From: Gammaproteobacteria bacterium
GTDB taxonomy: Bacteria > Pseudomonadota > Gammaproteobacteria > Thiohalobacterales > Thiohalobacteraceae
Length of the DNA: 64,000 nt
Reading direction: 5' to 3'
NCBI GenBank assembly: GCA_018819175.1
Contig: JAHJQQ010000012.1
Location: forward strand, 130,884-194,883
The position numbers and the translations under genes were made by a program. Under the pieces are notes generated by a model. That model was not told where the DNA came from and searched no databases. It saw only the letters and a list, made by a program, of their open reading frames with translations. Shown one piece after another: positions 26,854 to 34,779 of the stretch. How positions within the stretch are numbered: position 1 is the stretch's first letter; each line of letters opens with the position of its first letter.

Positions 26854-28590
26854 ATGATTTTGCACGCAATAATTCGCAACAGGTTATCTGTCCTCTGCAT
26901 GGGCCTCGGCATGGGACTGTTGTTGCTGGCGCTGCGCGTAGGCGCAGCCGAGCCTGAGTCTGCCGGGCAGGTCATTATCGCCAGCGGTGATGTGTCTGCC
27001 CTGTCAGCCCAGGGTGAACAGCGGCGTTTACAACGTCGCTCGATGTTCTACGCCGGGGAAACGATCCGTACCGCGCCGTCCTCTGAAGTGCAGCTCCGTT
27101 TCACGGATGGTGCCTTGATGTCATTGCGCGAGGACAGCGAATTCAAAGTTGATGAATATCGCTTTCAGAATCAGGGTGGAGAAGGTGATCGCGCCATGTC
27201 CACGCTGATCAAAGGTGGCTTACGGACCATTACCGGAGTGATCGGTAAACAGGATGCCAGCGCCTATAGCATCACCACGCCGGTAGCGACCATCGGTGTG
27301 CGCGGAACCCATTTTGAAGCTGTATTGGAATCACCGGAGAGTCTGGTGTTGGCCGCCTGGCAGGGCGGTATTCAAGTGCGCAATGAGCGCGGTGATATTG
27401 ATCTTGGTGCTGGTGGGGATTTCAATTTCGGGCGCGTTGAAGCAAGGAGTTTACCCAAGGGGTTGATGGAGCCGCCGAAAGTATTGCAGATCCCCGCGCC
27501 GGTAGGACAGCGTGGGCCGAGCCAGTCAGAATCCAATGCCGCTGTGGCTGAGCAGAATCCGGCACAGGGAACATCACCAGAGCAGCAGGCGGGTGCGTTC
27601 ATGCCGGAGGCAACGGATAAATCGCCATTGGCTATGCAGAATGAGCCTCAATCTCCAAATCAGGAAAAGCCCATGCCGCCTGGTGCCGGCGTATTTCCGA
27701 TCGGACCGCTCCCGCCGCTGATCAATGATGGCTGTAAAACCTGCACGCCTCCACAACAGATCCTGGTCACTAATCCGACTGAAGTGCTTCAGAATGCCGA
27801 TCTGCGTTTCACTCCGGCAGAATGGGGAAGTATACAGACAACGCCCTTCCTGGGTCTTGTTGTGGAAGCCAACAACAAACCGGATTACAGTTTCAAAGGC
27901 GGGCGTGCGCTGGGGCATGGTAGCGCCTCGCCCTTGTTCACTGACAATGGCTATGGGCCCCATGAACCGCAGTATGCGACGGCACCTTATCAGGCCGTCA
28001 TTCGGCGTGGCGGTGCCAGCACGGATGCCTTTGCCAATCAGGTAGTGGATGCAGGGCATACCTTCTACTGGGGTACTTGGAACGGCACTATCAATCCCGT
28101 TGAAGTTCAGACCAACGCGACCGATCCCGCGAAGAAGGCGTTGATTAATTCTCCTGTCCATTGGGCTACTCTGCTGCCGACGGATAAAGCCGTGATGGCC
28201 GCACGCACCGGCAGTATCAATTTGACCAGTGTCGTTGTCGCGCATGGCGGCGGTAGCGGTGGCGGTCCACTTACGCCGGGCAATCTGACCTTCAACGCCA
28301 ATGTGAATTTTAATACCGGTGCGATCACGGCCGGTACGCTCGGCATCTATAACGGTCCGGAAAACTGGAATGTGAATTTTACCGGCCAGGTACGTGGCAA
28401 TATCTTCGATGCGCAGGTAAATACAGCGACGAGTACCGTGATGGTCAGCCCCAACCCGACACAGTTCGTCGAGGGCGATATGGGCATGGCCTTTACCGGT
28501 AGCGCAGGTCAAGCGGTCGGTGGCGTGTTCAATTTCCAGGCTATTGGTGATCCGAACACGCATGTCGAAGGCGTGTTACTCGTTCAGTAA
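26854..28590 (+). CDS. FecR-domain secreted protein with C-terminal TbpB-like barrel (probable Slam cargo)
   Basis: 578 residues. Signal peptide (cleavage near VGA-AE; no lipobox Cys); FecR domain about 30-170 (GETIRTAPSSEVQLRFTDGALMSLREDSEF ... ITTPVATIGVRGTHFEAV); a Pro/Gln-rich linker about 200-290; then Gly/Asn-rich strands. The final 110 residues alternate strands of the kind seen in the TbpB barrel (VNFNTGAITAGTLGIY, AFTGSAGQAVGGVFNFQAIGD). This suggests export by the neighbouring Slam-like translocon. I use ATG 26854; an earlier in-frame Met lies inside the upstream gene. A repeat arm starts 4 bp after the stop. Confidence 0.75.
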   Translation: MILHAIIRNRLSVLCMGLGMGLLLLALRVGAAEPESAGQVIIASGDVSALSAQGEQRRLQRRSMFYAGETIRTAPSSEVQLRFTDGALMSLREDSEFKVDEYRFQNQGGEGDRAMSTLIKGGLRTITGVIGKQDASAYSITTPVATIGVRGTHFEAVLESPESLVLAAWQGGIQVRNERGDIDLGAGGDFNFGRVEARSLPKGLMEPPKVLQIPAPVGQRGPSQSESNAAVAEQNPAQGTSPEQQAGAFMPEATDKSPLAMQNEPQSPNQEKPMPPGAGVFPIGPLPPLINDGCKTCTPPQQILVTNPTEVLQNADLRFTPAEWGSIQTTPFLGLVVEANNKPDYSFKGGRALGHGSASPLFTDNGYGPHEPQYATAPYQAVIRRGGASTDAFANQVVDAGHTFYWGTWNGTINPVEVQTNATDPAKKALINSPVHWATLLPTDKAVMAARTGSINLTSVVVAHGGGSGGGPLTPGNLTFNANVNFNTGAITAGTLGIYNGPENWNVNFTGQVRGNIFDAQVNTATSTVMVSPNPTQFVEGDMGMAFTGSAGQAVGGVFNFQAIGDPNTHVEGVLLVQ

Positions 28591-28594
28591 TCAC

Positions 28595-28635
28595 GTAGGG
28601 TGTGGTGAGCGCAGCGAATCGCACCGCACCGCACC
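28595..28635. repeat. GTAGGGTG repeat arm
   Basis: Single arm of the 6071-6163 family (GTAGGGTGTGGTGAGCGCAG...), 4 bp after the FecR-gene stop. Confidence 0.7.
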
Positions 28636-28639
28636 GTCT

Positions 28640-28760
28640 GTCGGACGCGGCCTTCGGCCTGAATCCGACCTACGAGTCTGCAAACGTGTTCGTCATTCCG
28701 CTGAAGGTCGGCATGATGAAATCTGTAGGTCGGGTTCAGCAGCGTAGCCGCGCGCCCGAC
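28640..28760. repeat. GTCGGACGCGGCC...GCGCCCGAC inverted-repeat element
   Basis: GTCGGACGCGGCCTTCGGCC opens the element and GTAGCCGCGCGCCCGAC closes it. A second full copy is at 31242-31330 and a partial one at 58028-58088. Confidence 0.75.
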
Positions 28761-28765
28761 ATCTT

Positions 28766-28910
28766 AACAGGCTGTTGAAAAACGCGCTGAGGGGCGCACC
28801 GCTACGTTGGAAGCGGCCTCAAAATGCTCATTTACTCCGTGTAAACTCCGCTTTTTCGCCCGTTCCCGCCTTGCACTGCATCCCCTGATCGCGTTTTTCA
28901 ACAGCCTGTT
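28766..28910. mobile_element. MITE-like element with perfect 21-bp ends
   Basis: The 21-bp ends (starting AACAGGCTGTTGAAAAACGC) are perfect inverted repeats bounding 145 bp. The interior TGTAAACTCCGCTTTTT...CCTTGCA segment also occurs inside the unrelated-ended element at 11903-12125. The right end is 3 bp from the cyclase stop codon. Confidence 0.8.
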
Positions 28911-28913
28911 GAT

Positions 28914-31130
28914 TCATTTCTCGCGCCGCTCATAAACACCATCCCAATCTTCCGTTAACACACGCTCACGCAGGGAGCGGATGCGTTCCAGATAGAGTTG
29001 GTATAGATGTGTATGGGGGTTCGCTGATTGCAAGGCCAAGAACATCTTCTCGGCCTCTACCCAGTCGCGCGACCAGAACTTTTCCAGCGCTTGCGCATGC
29101 AGTTGCAGCTCATCACGCAATGCATCTGTTTGCTCATCAAATCGACACAGCGGTGCGAAGACTTCCACCGCCTCGTGTTTGCCCTTTACCCGTACCCGGT
29201 CCAGTTGTTTATACACAAAGTCCGGAGCCAGTTCTCGTGTGCGTGGTCCGACGACCAGATGTACATCATAGTATTTGGTCAGCCCTTCGAGACGCGAGGC
29301 CAGATTCACGGCATCACCGATGACGGTATAGGCACGGCGGTATTCCGATCCCATGTCGCCGACATTCATAATGCCGCTGTTAATCCCGATACCGATGTTG
29401 ATATCCGGCAGGCCCTCCCGTTTGAATTCAGCCTGCAGCGTTTGCACTGCGCGCTGCATCTTCAAAGCGGCTGTGATGGCCAGCGCAGCATGGTTGTTAT
29501 CCTGTACCGGTGCGCCCCAAAAAGCCATGATCATGTCGCCGACGTATTTGTCTATGGTGCCGCGCTGATCAAAAATGATGCGTGTCATGGGCGTGAAGAA
29601 TCGGTTCAGCAAGGCCTTGAGCTCACTGGCGGAGAGGTTTTCCGACAGTGTTGTGAAGTTGCGGATATCGGCGAACAGGACCGTGAGCTCGCGACTCTCG
29701 CCGCTGAAATCGTAATGTTCGCCGCGGCGGCTCATTTCATCTACCAGTGCGGGTGGAACGTATTCGCCGAACATGCTTTTAAGTTGGCGGCGGCTGCGCG
29801 CCTCGAATAAAAATCCATACCCCAGATTGAGCACGGTAAGACTGAGGATCAGTAGCACAGGTGTGGTCAAGACCAGCATCAGATCGGCCTGCGACCACAG
29901 CCAGGTATTACCGGAAATTAAACCAGTCAATGACAGCGTTGCGACTGCCAGCATCCACATCTCGGATAGCAATGGCAGCAGTACGGCCAGCGCCACGCCG
30001 AGCACTAACATGATGAGAAAGCTCGCGCCAGGCGCCCAAGTGGGTTCATGCGGAAAACGTCCAGCCAGAATGCCTGCAAGCAGGCTGGCATGCACCTCAA
30101 CACCGGGATAGACGCTCTGCACCGGTGTCGCCTTGAGATCGGCGAGTGCGAGAGCCGAGGTGCCGATGAGGACGATGCGATTGGCGGCATCGGTTTTTGT
30201 GAATTCACCCCGCAATACATTTGCGGCAGAGAGATTCGTGAAACTGCCGCTGGGCCCTATATAGGGTACGAGTACGCGGCCAGCGGCATCGGTAGGGATC
30301 AGGTGTCCTCCGCCAAGATCAATGCCTTCGATGGCTGTTGATTCGCCTAATGTGGTTGTCTGCAGGCGCGGTTGATTACTGAGCAAATACAAACGCGCTG
30401 CTTCCAGCGCCAAGGCGGGATAAAGGTCATCACCATGACGTAGCAACAACGGCGCACGGCGAATCACGCCATCACTGTCCGGGAGTGCGGTGAGAAAACC
30501 GGCAAAATTTGCGGCGCGCTGCAACTGTTCTCGATTTGCTGTGTAGGTGGGTAATGCAGTAACCAGCAGAGGTTGCGCAGCCGTATCGATCTGAAACAAA
30601 GGCGCCGGCAGTGTTCCGCTGGCGGGGCTGTCTTGATTATGCAGCACCAGGCCCAGCACCGAATCACCTGACGCAAGGCGTTCCGCCAAACGTGTGTCGC
30701 CATCGTTGGCCTGTGCTTCATGCTTGAGATAAGTCGTCAGCGCGGGGGTCGATAGTTCTTCAGGCAGACGGGCAAGCAGCTCACCCGCGACATTGGTTTC
30801 CGCCTCCGAGAGCACCATATCGAACGCGATTACTGCGGCGCCTGCCTGTTGTAACTGTGTAACCAGATCAGCCAGACGCGCACGCGGCCAGGGCCAGCGG
30901 CCTTCCTGCTGCAGGCTGCGTTCGTCGATATCGACAATCAGGATATCGTTCGACGGTCGCGGCTGCTCGGGCAAGCTGGCGTTAAGGCGTAAATCGTAGG
31001 CGAGATATTCGAGTCGATCACGCACTCCTGTGATGCGGTGGTTATCGGTATGTTGTATCCACAGAAAGAGCCCGACGAGCAACAGCCCGAGACTGATGGG
31101 AACCCGTTTCCTGTTCAAGCCTGAAACCAT
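28914..31130 (-). CDS. CHASE2-domain class III adenylate cyclase
   Basis: 738 residues: N-terminal membrane helix (about 12-27); extracytoplasmic CHASE2 sensor about 35-345 (LRLNASLPEQPRPSNDILIVDIDERSL, GRWPWPRARLADL, IAFDMVLSE); three membrane helices to about 430; and a class III cyclase domain about 475-660. Both metal Asp are present (VLFADIRNFT, YVGDMIMAFWG), the adenine-type Lys (TIDKYVGD), and the transition-state Asn and Arg (DAVNLASRLEG), so it should be active. ATG 31130 is preferred over TTG 31139. FecR-type proteins and CHASE2 cyclases are often neighbours; here the two are convergent. Confidence 0.88.
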   Translation of the reverse strand: MVSGLNRKRVPISLGLLLVGLFLWIQHTDNHRITGVRDRLEYLAYDLRLNASLPEQPRPSNDILIVDIDERSLQQEGRWPWPRARLADLVTQLQQAGAAVIAFDMVLSEAETNVAGELLARLPEELSTPALTTYLKHEAQANDGDTRLAERLASGDSVLGLVLHNQDSPASGTLPAPLFQIDTAAQPLLVTALPTYTANREQLQRAANFAGFLTALPDSDGVIRRAPLLLRHGDDLYPALALEAARLYLLSNQPRLQTTTLGESTAIEGIDLGGGHLIPTDAAGRVLVPYIGPSGSFTNLSAANVLRGEFTKTDAANRIVLIGTSALALADLKATPVQSVYPGVEVHASLLAGILAGRFPHEPTWAPGASFLIMLVLGVALAVLLPLLSEMWMLAVATLSLTGLISGNTWLWSQADLMLVLTTPVLLILSLTVLNLGYGFLFEARSRRQLKSMFGEYVPPALVDEMSRRGEHYDFSGESRELTVLFADIRNFTTLSENLSASELKALLNRFFTPMTRIIFDQRGTIDKYVGDMIMAFWGAPVQDNNHAALAITAALKMQRAVQTLQAEFKREGLPDINIGIGINSGIMNVGDMGSEYRRAYTVIGDAVNLASRLEGLTKYYDVHLVVGPRTRELAPDFVYKQLDRVRVKGKHEAVEVFAPLCRFDEQTDALRDELQLHAQALEKFWSRDWVEAEKMFLALQSANPHTHLYQLYLERIRSLRERVLTEDWDGVYERREK

Positions 31131-31241
31131 GTGGAGCAACGATCCTGTCGAAATGCGCTAGGGCGTTAGGGATTGTGCCTGAGCAATGGGTATCTGACAA
31201 AAACGTTTACGGCGTTGCACGGAGCAATAATTGGTTGGTCT

Positions 31242-31330
31242 GTCGGACGCGGCCTTCGGCCTGAATCCGACCTACATTCAATCCGCGTAGACAAGTAGGT
31301 CGGATTCAGCGGCGTAGCCGAGCGCCCGAC
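31242..31330. repeat. GTCGGACGCGGCC inverted-repeat element, copy 2
   Basis: Same family as 28640-28760, with complementary arms GAATCCGACCTAC and GTAGGTCGGATTC inside. From 31331 to 31604 there is no gene; the stretch contains small hairpins (GCAAAGCATCGCTTTGC near 31462, CCCATCGGCTATGCCGATGGG near 31491) and the tRNA-end duplicate. Confidence 0.75.
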
Positions 31331-31426
31331 ATTGTCGAAGAACGATGCGGTCCAAATTAAACGAAGTGGGCGGTTGGAGAGGTTGCAAAAGGTAAGCGGT
31401 GATTCGGGACAACCGTTGAAACGAAT

Positions 31427-31443
31427 TTGGTCGGGGTGAGAGG
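31427..31443. repeat. Direct repeat of the tRNA-Pro 3' end (att-like)
   Basis: TTGGTCGGGGTGAGAGG is identical to 31604-31620, which spans the CCA end and acceptor stem of tRNA-Pro. The copies are 177 bp apart in the same orientation. Such a duplicate is what tRNA-targeting integrases leave, but no integrase is present. Confidence 0.55.
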
Positions 31444-31604
31444 GTGACACGAGCGCCTTTAGCAAAGCATCGCTTTGCGCGCGCGGAACGCCCATCGGCT
31501 ATGCCGATGGGCCGGCAATCCGAAAGCCCCGCGATTGCGGAGAGCGAAAATTGGATGACTTGCTGGAGGAAAGCGGTGCTGTCGGGATCGCCGCTTCAAC
31601 AAAT

Positions 31605-31681
31605 TGGTCGGGGTGAGAGGATTCGAACCTCCGGCCCCTGCCTCCCGAAGGCAGTGCTCTACCAGGCTGAGCTACACCCCG
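31605..31681 (-). tRNA. tRNA-Pro (anticodon CGG)
   Basis: Minus-strand cloverleaf: acceptor CGGGGTG/CACCCCG, D arm GCTCAGCCTGGTAGAGC, anticodon stem CTGCC/GGCAG with loop TTCGGGA (CGG), T arm GGAGGTTCGAATCCTC, encoded CCA. 77 nt. It lies 5 bp beyond the ispB stop and in the same orientation. Confidence 0.96.
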
Positions 31682-31686
31682 AATAT

Positions 31687-32655
31687 TTAATAAGTCCTGC
31701 TGACTGAGAACTCCGCGAGCGCGTACAGGGCATCTTTATAGGGAGATGCGGGTAAAATCTGCAGCGCCTGCATAGCTTGATCGGCGGCCGATCGCGCGGA
31801 TTGCGCAGTGTACGCGATGGCCCCTACCGATTCAATGGCGTGCTGGACGGCGGCGATGTCGTCGCGTCCCCCCTGTTCGATGGCTTTGCGCACGACGGCG
31901 GCCTGCTCGGGAGTGCCTTTGCGCAGGACATAAATGAGCGGCAGCGTGGGTTTGCCTTCGGCCAGATCGTCGCCGATGTTCTTGCCGGTTTCCGAGGCAT
32001 CGGCACTGTAGTCGAGCACATCGTCGATGAGCTGGAAGGCGGTACCCAAGTGCATGCCATAGGCAGCGATGGCGTCTTCTATCGCAGTGCTCTGTCCGCC
32101 CAGCACCGCGCCGATGCGCGCTGCCGCCTCAAACAGCTTGGCGGTCTTGCAGCGGATGACTTCCATGTAATGGGCTTCGCTGGTATCCGGGTCATGGCAG
32201 TTGAGCAGCTGCATCACTTCGCCTTCGGCGATGGTGTTGGTGGTCTGCGCCATGATTTCCATAATGCGCATGCTGCCGACTTCCACCATCATTTCGAAGG
32301 CGCGTGAGTAGAGGAAATCGCCGACCAGCACGCTGGCCTCGTTGCCCCAGATGGCGTTGGCGGTCTCGCGACCGCGGCGCAACTCGGAGGCATCCACGAC
32401 GTCATCATGGAGCAGGGTGGCGGTGTGGATGAATTCCACGATGGCCGCGAGGTTGAGGTGATGGCGGCCGCTGTAGCCGCAGGCGTGTGCCGCCAGCAGG
32501 ACCAATAACGGGCGCAGGCGCTTGCCGCCGCTGTTGACAATGTACTGTCCCAACTGATTGACCAGCAGCACATCGGAACTCAGACGTTCCTGAATGAGGC
32601 GGTCGACATTCAGCATATCCCCGGTGGTCAGGTCGCGTACCTGATCCAAGGTCAT
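31687..32655 (-). CDS. ispB: Octaprenyl diphosphate synthase
   Basis: 322 residues (E. coli IspB 323). Trans-polyprenyl synthase that makes the ubiquinone side chain. First Asp-rich motif LLHDDVVD, second QLIDDVLD; GGKRLRP and GKPTLPLIY also match. Start ATG 32655 (MTLDQVRDL) gives family length; longer Met choices are unsupported. It is divergent from rplU. Confidence 0.95.
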   Translation of the reverse strand: MTLDQVRDLTTGDMLNVDRLIQERLSSDVLLVNQLGQYIVNSGGKRLRPLLVLLAAHACGYSGRHHLNLAAIVEFIHTATLLHDDVVDASELRRGRETANAIWGNEASVLVGDFLYSRAFEMMVEVGSMRIMEIMAQTTNTIAEGEVMQLLNCHDPDTSEAHYMEVIRCKTAKLFEAAARIGAVLGGQSTAIEDAIAAYGMHLGTAFQLIDDVLDYSADASETGKNIGDDLAEGKPTLPLIYVLRKGTPEQAAVVRKAIEQGGRDDIAAVQHAIESVGAIAYTAQSARSAADQAMQALQILPASPYKDALYALAEFSVSRTY

Positions 32656-32815
32656 GAAGTGATTGTCTTTTCGAAGTGGTTCGCGCATCAGCTGGGGGAA
32701 TCCTGGCCGTCCGGGATAGGGCATCCGCCAGGCCACTCCAGGCGGGTCTCACCCTCACGGGTGACGGGGCGCCTAGTGTAACCTCAGGCCCGACCTCAAA
32801 CCAAGCAAATCGAGT

Positions 32816-32844
32816 TTGACCTAAGCCAGCCCGGACTATAGAAT
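32816..32844 (+). promoter_or_regulatory. Sigma-70 promoter of rplU-rpmA
   Basis: TTGACC (32816-32821), 17-bp spacer, TAGAAT (32839-32844), about 70 bp before the rplU ATG. Confidence 0.7.
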
Positions 32845-32912
32845 TGGCGCCCTTTCAGTGCTGTGGCGCAGTTGCGCTTGGCAACAAGACGTGTTTTTCG
32901 GAGAACTTCGCG

Positions 32913-33224
32913 ATGTATGCAGTGATCGTCACTGGTGGTAAGCAGTACCGGGTCACCCCGGGTGAAACCCTTAAGGTTGAGAAACTGGAAGTGGCCGAGG
33001 GTGAAACCGTGGAGTTCGACCGCGTGCTGATGGTTGCCGATGGCGATGCCGTCAAACTGGGCACCCCGTATCTGGCCGGTGGCAAGGTCAGCGCCACGGT
33101 CAAGGCGCATGGTCGTCACAAGAAGGTGTACATCGTCAAATTCCGTCGACGTAAGCATCACCTGAAGCGTCAGGGTCATCGTCAGCATTTCACGGAAGTG
33201 CAGATCAACGCCGTTTCCGCGTAA
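32913..33224 (+). CDS. rplU: 50S ribosomal protein L21
   Basis: 103 residues, the usual length. MYAVIVTGGKQYRV at the N-terminus and the basic RRRKHHLKRQGHRQHFTEVQI C-terminus are diagnostic. Binds 23S rRNA near L20. Start ATG 32913 is set by the family N-terminus. First gene of rplU-rpmA. Confidence 0.98.
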   Translation: MYAVIVTGGKQYRVTPGETLKVEKLEVAEGETVEFDRVLMVADGDAVKLGTPYLAGGKVSATVKAHGRHKKVYIVKFRRRKHHLKRQGHRQHFTEVQINAVSA

Positions 33225-33252
33225 GCAATTCAGATAAAGGCAGGGTTCAGCA

Positions 33253-33513
33253 ATGGCACATAAAAAGGCAGGCGGCAGTACACGCAACGGCCGCGACTCA
33301 GAATCAAAACGACTGGGCGTCAAGCGTTATGGCGGTGAGCAGGTTCTTTCCGGCAACATCATCGTGCGTCAGCGCGGCACCCATTTCCACCCCGGCCTGA
33401 ATGTCGGCTGCGGTCGTGACCACACCCTGTTCGCCACCGCCGGCGGCAAGGTTCAGTTCGTGGTTCGTGGTCCTAAGAACCGCAAGTTTGTGGACGTGGT
33501 GGCAGCCGAGTAA
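33253..33513 (+). CDS. rpmA: 50S ribosomal protein L27
   Basis: 86 residues. MAHKKAGGSTRNGRDSESKR, the N-terminal tail that reaches the peptidyl-transferase centre, and GNIIVRQRGT are diagnostic. It lies 28 bp after rplU and is followed by a terminator. Confidence 0.98.
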   Translation: MAHKKAGGSTRNGRDSESKRLGVKRYGGEQVLSGNIIVRQRGTHFHPGLNVGCGRDHTLFATAGGKVQFVVRGPKNRKFVDVVAAE

Positions 33514-33539
33514 CACCGGCAGCGCAAGCATCCCTTGCA

Positions 33540-33570
33540 AGGCCCCGTCCGGTACGGGGCCTTTTTTATT
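33540..33570 (+). terminator. Terminator of rplU-rpmA
   Basis: AGGCCCCGT and ACGGGGCCT form a 9-bp stem followed by TTTTTATT. Confidence 0.9.
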
Positions 33571-33577
33571 ACACATT

Positions 33578-33655
33578 AGGTGCTAGGTTCTAGGTGCTAG
33601 GGCCGAGTAAAGTTTTCTTTTTCACCTAGAACCTAGCACCTAGAACCTAGCACCT
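33578..33655. repeat. Long hairpin of AGGTGCTAGGTTCTAGG units upstream of obgE
   Basis: The left arm (33578-33601) of alternating AGGTGCTAGG/TTCT units faces a right arm (33625-33655) of CCTAGAACCTAGCACC units. It ends 6 bp before the obgE start, where no Shine-Dalgarno sequence is visible. Confidence 0.8.
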
Positions 33656-33661
33656 GAATTT

Positions 33662-34768
33662 ATGAAATTCGTAGACGAAGCGACAATCCAGGTAACCGCC
33701 GGCGACGGCGGTAATGGCTGCGTGGGCTTTCGTCGGGAAAAATACATTCCCTTTGGCGGCCCCGATGGCGGCGACGGTGGGGATGGCGGCAGCGTGTTCA
33801 TGGTCGCCGATGAGAGCATCAATACACTGGTTGATTTCCGCTTTGTGCGCCGTTATCCGGCGCAGCGTGGTGAGAACGGTCGCGGTGCCAACTGCACCGG
33901 TGCCAAAGGCGATGATCTGATCATTCGCGTGCCGGTGGGCACCATGATCTACGATAACGACACGGATGAATTGATCGCCGATCTGACCAGCCCCGGTCAG
34001 CAGGTGCGCGTGGCGCAGGGTGGCTGGCACGGCATCGGCAATGCCCGTTTCAAGAGTTCCACCAATCGCGCGCCGCGCCAGGCCACGCCGGGTACGGCGG
34101 GTGAGCAGCGCGAGCTGCGCCTGGAGTTGAAATTGCTGGCCGACGTCGGTCTGCTGGGCATGCCGAATGCCGGCAAGTCCACATTGATCCGCACCATCTC
34201 GGCGGCGCGTCCCAAGGTAGCCGATTATCCCTTCACCACGCTTTATCCCAATCTCGGTGTGGTGCGCGCCGCTGAGCATCGTTCCTTTGTCATGGCCGAT
34301 ATCCCCGGACTGATCGAAGGTGCGGCCGAGGGTGCCGGTCTGGGTATTCAGTTTCTCAAACATCTGATGCGCACGCGCCTGCTGCTGCATCTGGTCGATG
34401 TGTCGCCCTACGGTGGTAGCGGCGATCCCATTGATGATGCGCAGAAGATCATTGCCGAGTTGGGCAAATACAGCAGTGAGTTGGTCGAGAAAGAACGCTG
34501 GCTGGTGCTGAACAAGATTGACCAGCTGCCCGAAGAGGAGCGTGACGCACGCTGCCAGGACATCATCGATGGTCTGGGTTGGCAGGGTCCGGTGTTCCGC
34601 ATCAGCGCGTTGAGCGCAGTGGGAACACAGGATCTGGTTTATCGCATTATGGAACACATCGAGGAACAGGCCGCGCAGCGGGCAGCGGATGCGGCCGAGG
34701 CTGCTGCGGAAGATGCTGCTACGGATGTTGCTACAGATACTGTGGCGGACAGGCCCGACATAGATTAA
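33662..34768 (+). CDS. obgE: Obg-family GTPase ObgE/CgtA
   Basis: 368 residues: Gly-rich Obg fold about 1-158 (GDGGNGCVGFRREKYIPFGGPDGGDGG), then the G domain with G1 GMPNAGKSTLI, G2 YPFTTLYPNLG, G3 DIPGLIEGA, G4 NKID. The acidic Ala/Asp-rich tail is typical. Works in late 50S assembly and stress response. An 11-bp gap to proB suggests co-transcription. The start is set by MKFVDEA; the upstream hairpin leaves no clear ribosome site. Confidence 0.97.
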   Translation: MKFVDEATIQVTAGDGGNGCVGFRREKYIPFGGPDGGDGGDGGSVFMVADESINTLVDFRFVRRYPAQRGENGRGANCTGAKGDDLIIRVPVGTMIYDNDTDELIADLTSPGQQVRVAQGGWHGIGNARFKSSTNRAPRQATPGTAGEQRELRLELKLLADVGLLGMPNAGKSTLIRTISAARPKVADYPFTTLYPNLGVVRAAEHRSFVMADIPGLIEGAAEGAGLGIQFLKHLMRTRLLLHLVDVSPYGGSGDPIDDAQKIIAELGKYSSELVEKERWLVLNKIDQLPEEERDARCQDIIDGLGWQGPVFRISALSAVGTQDLVYRIMEHIEEQAAQRAADAAEAAAEDAATDVATDTVADRPDID

Positions 34769-34779
34769 CGTAGCGCGCC

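Noticed and set aside
27574..28563. 329-codon open frame opposite the FecR gene
   Set aside because: Shadow; the plus strand has signal peptide, FecR domain and ribosome site.
28766..28910. CRISPR or integron-like site because of the palindromic ends
   Set aside because: No regularly spaced direct repeats and no cas or integrase genes; a MITE-like element explains it better.
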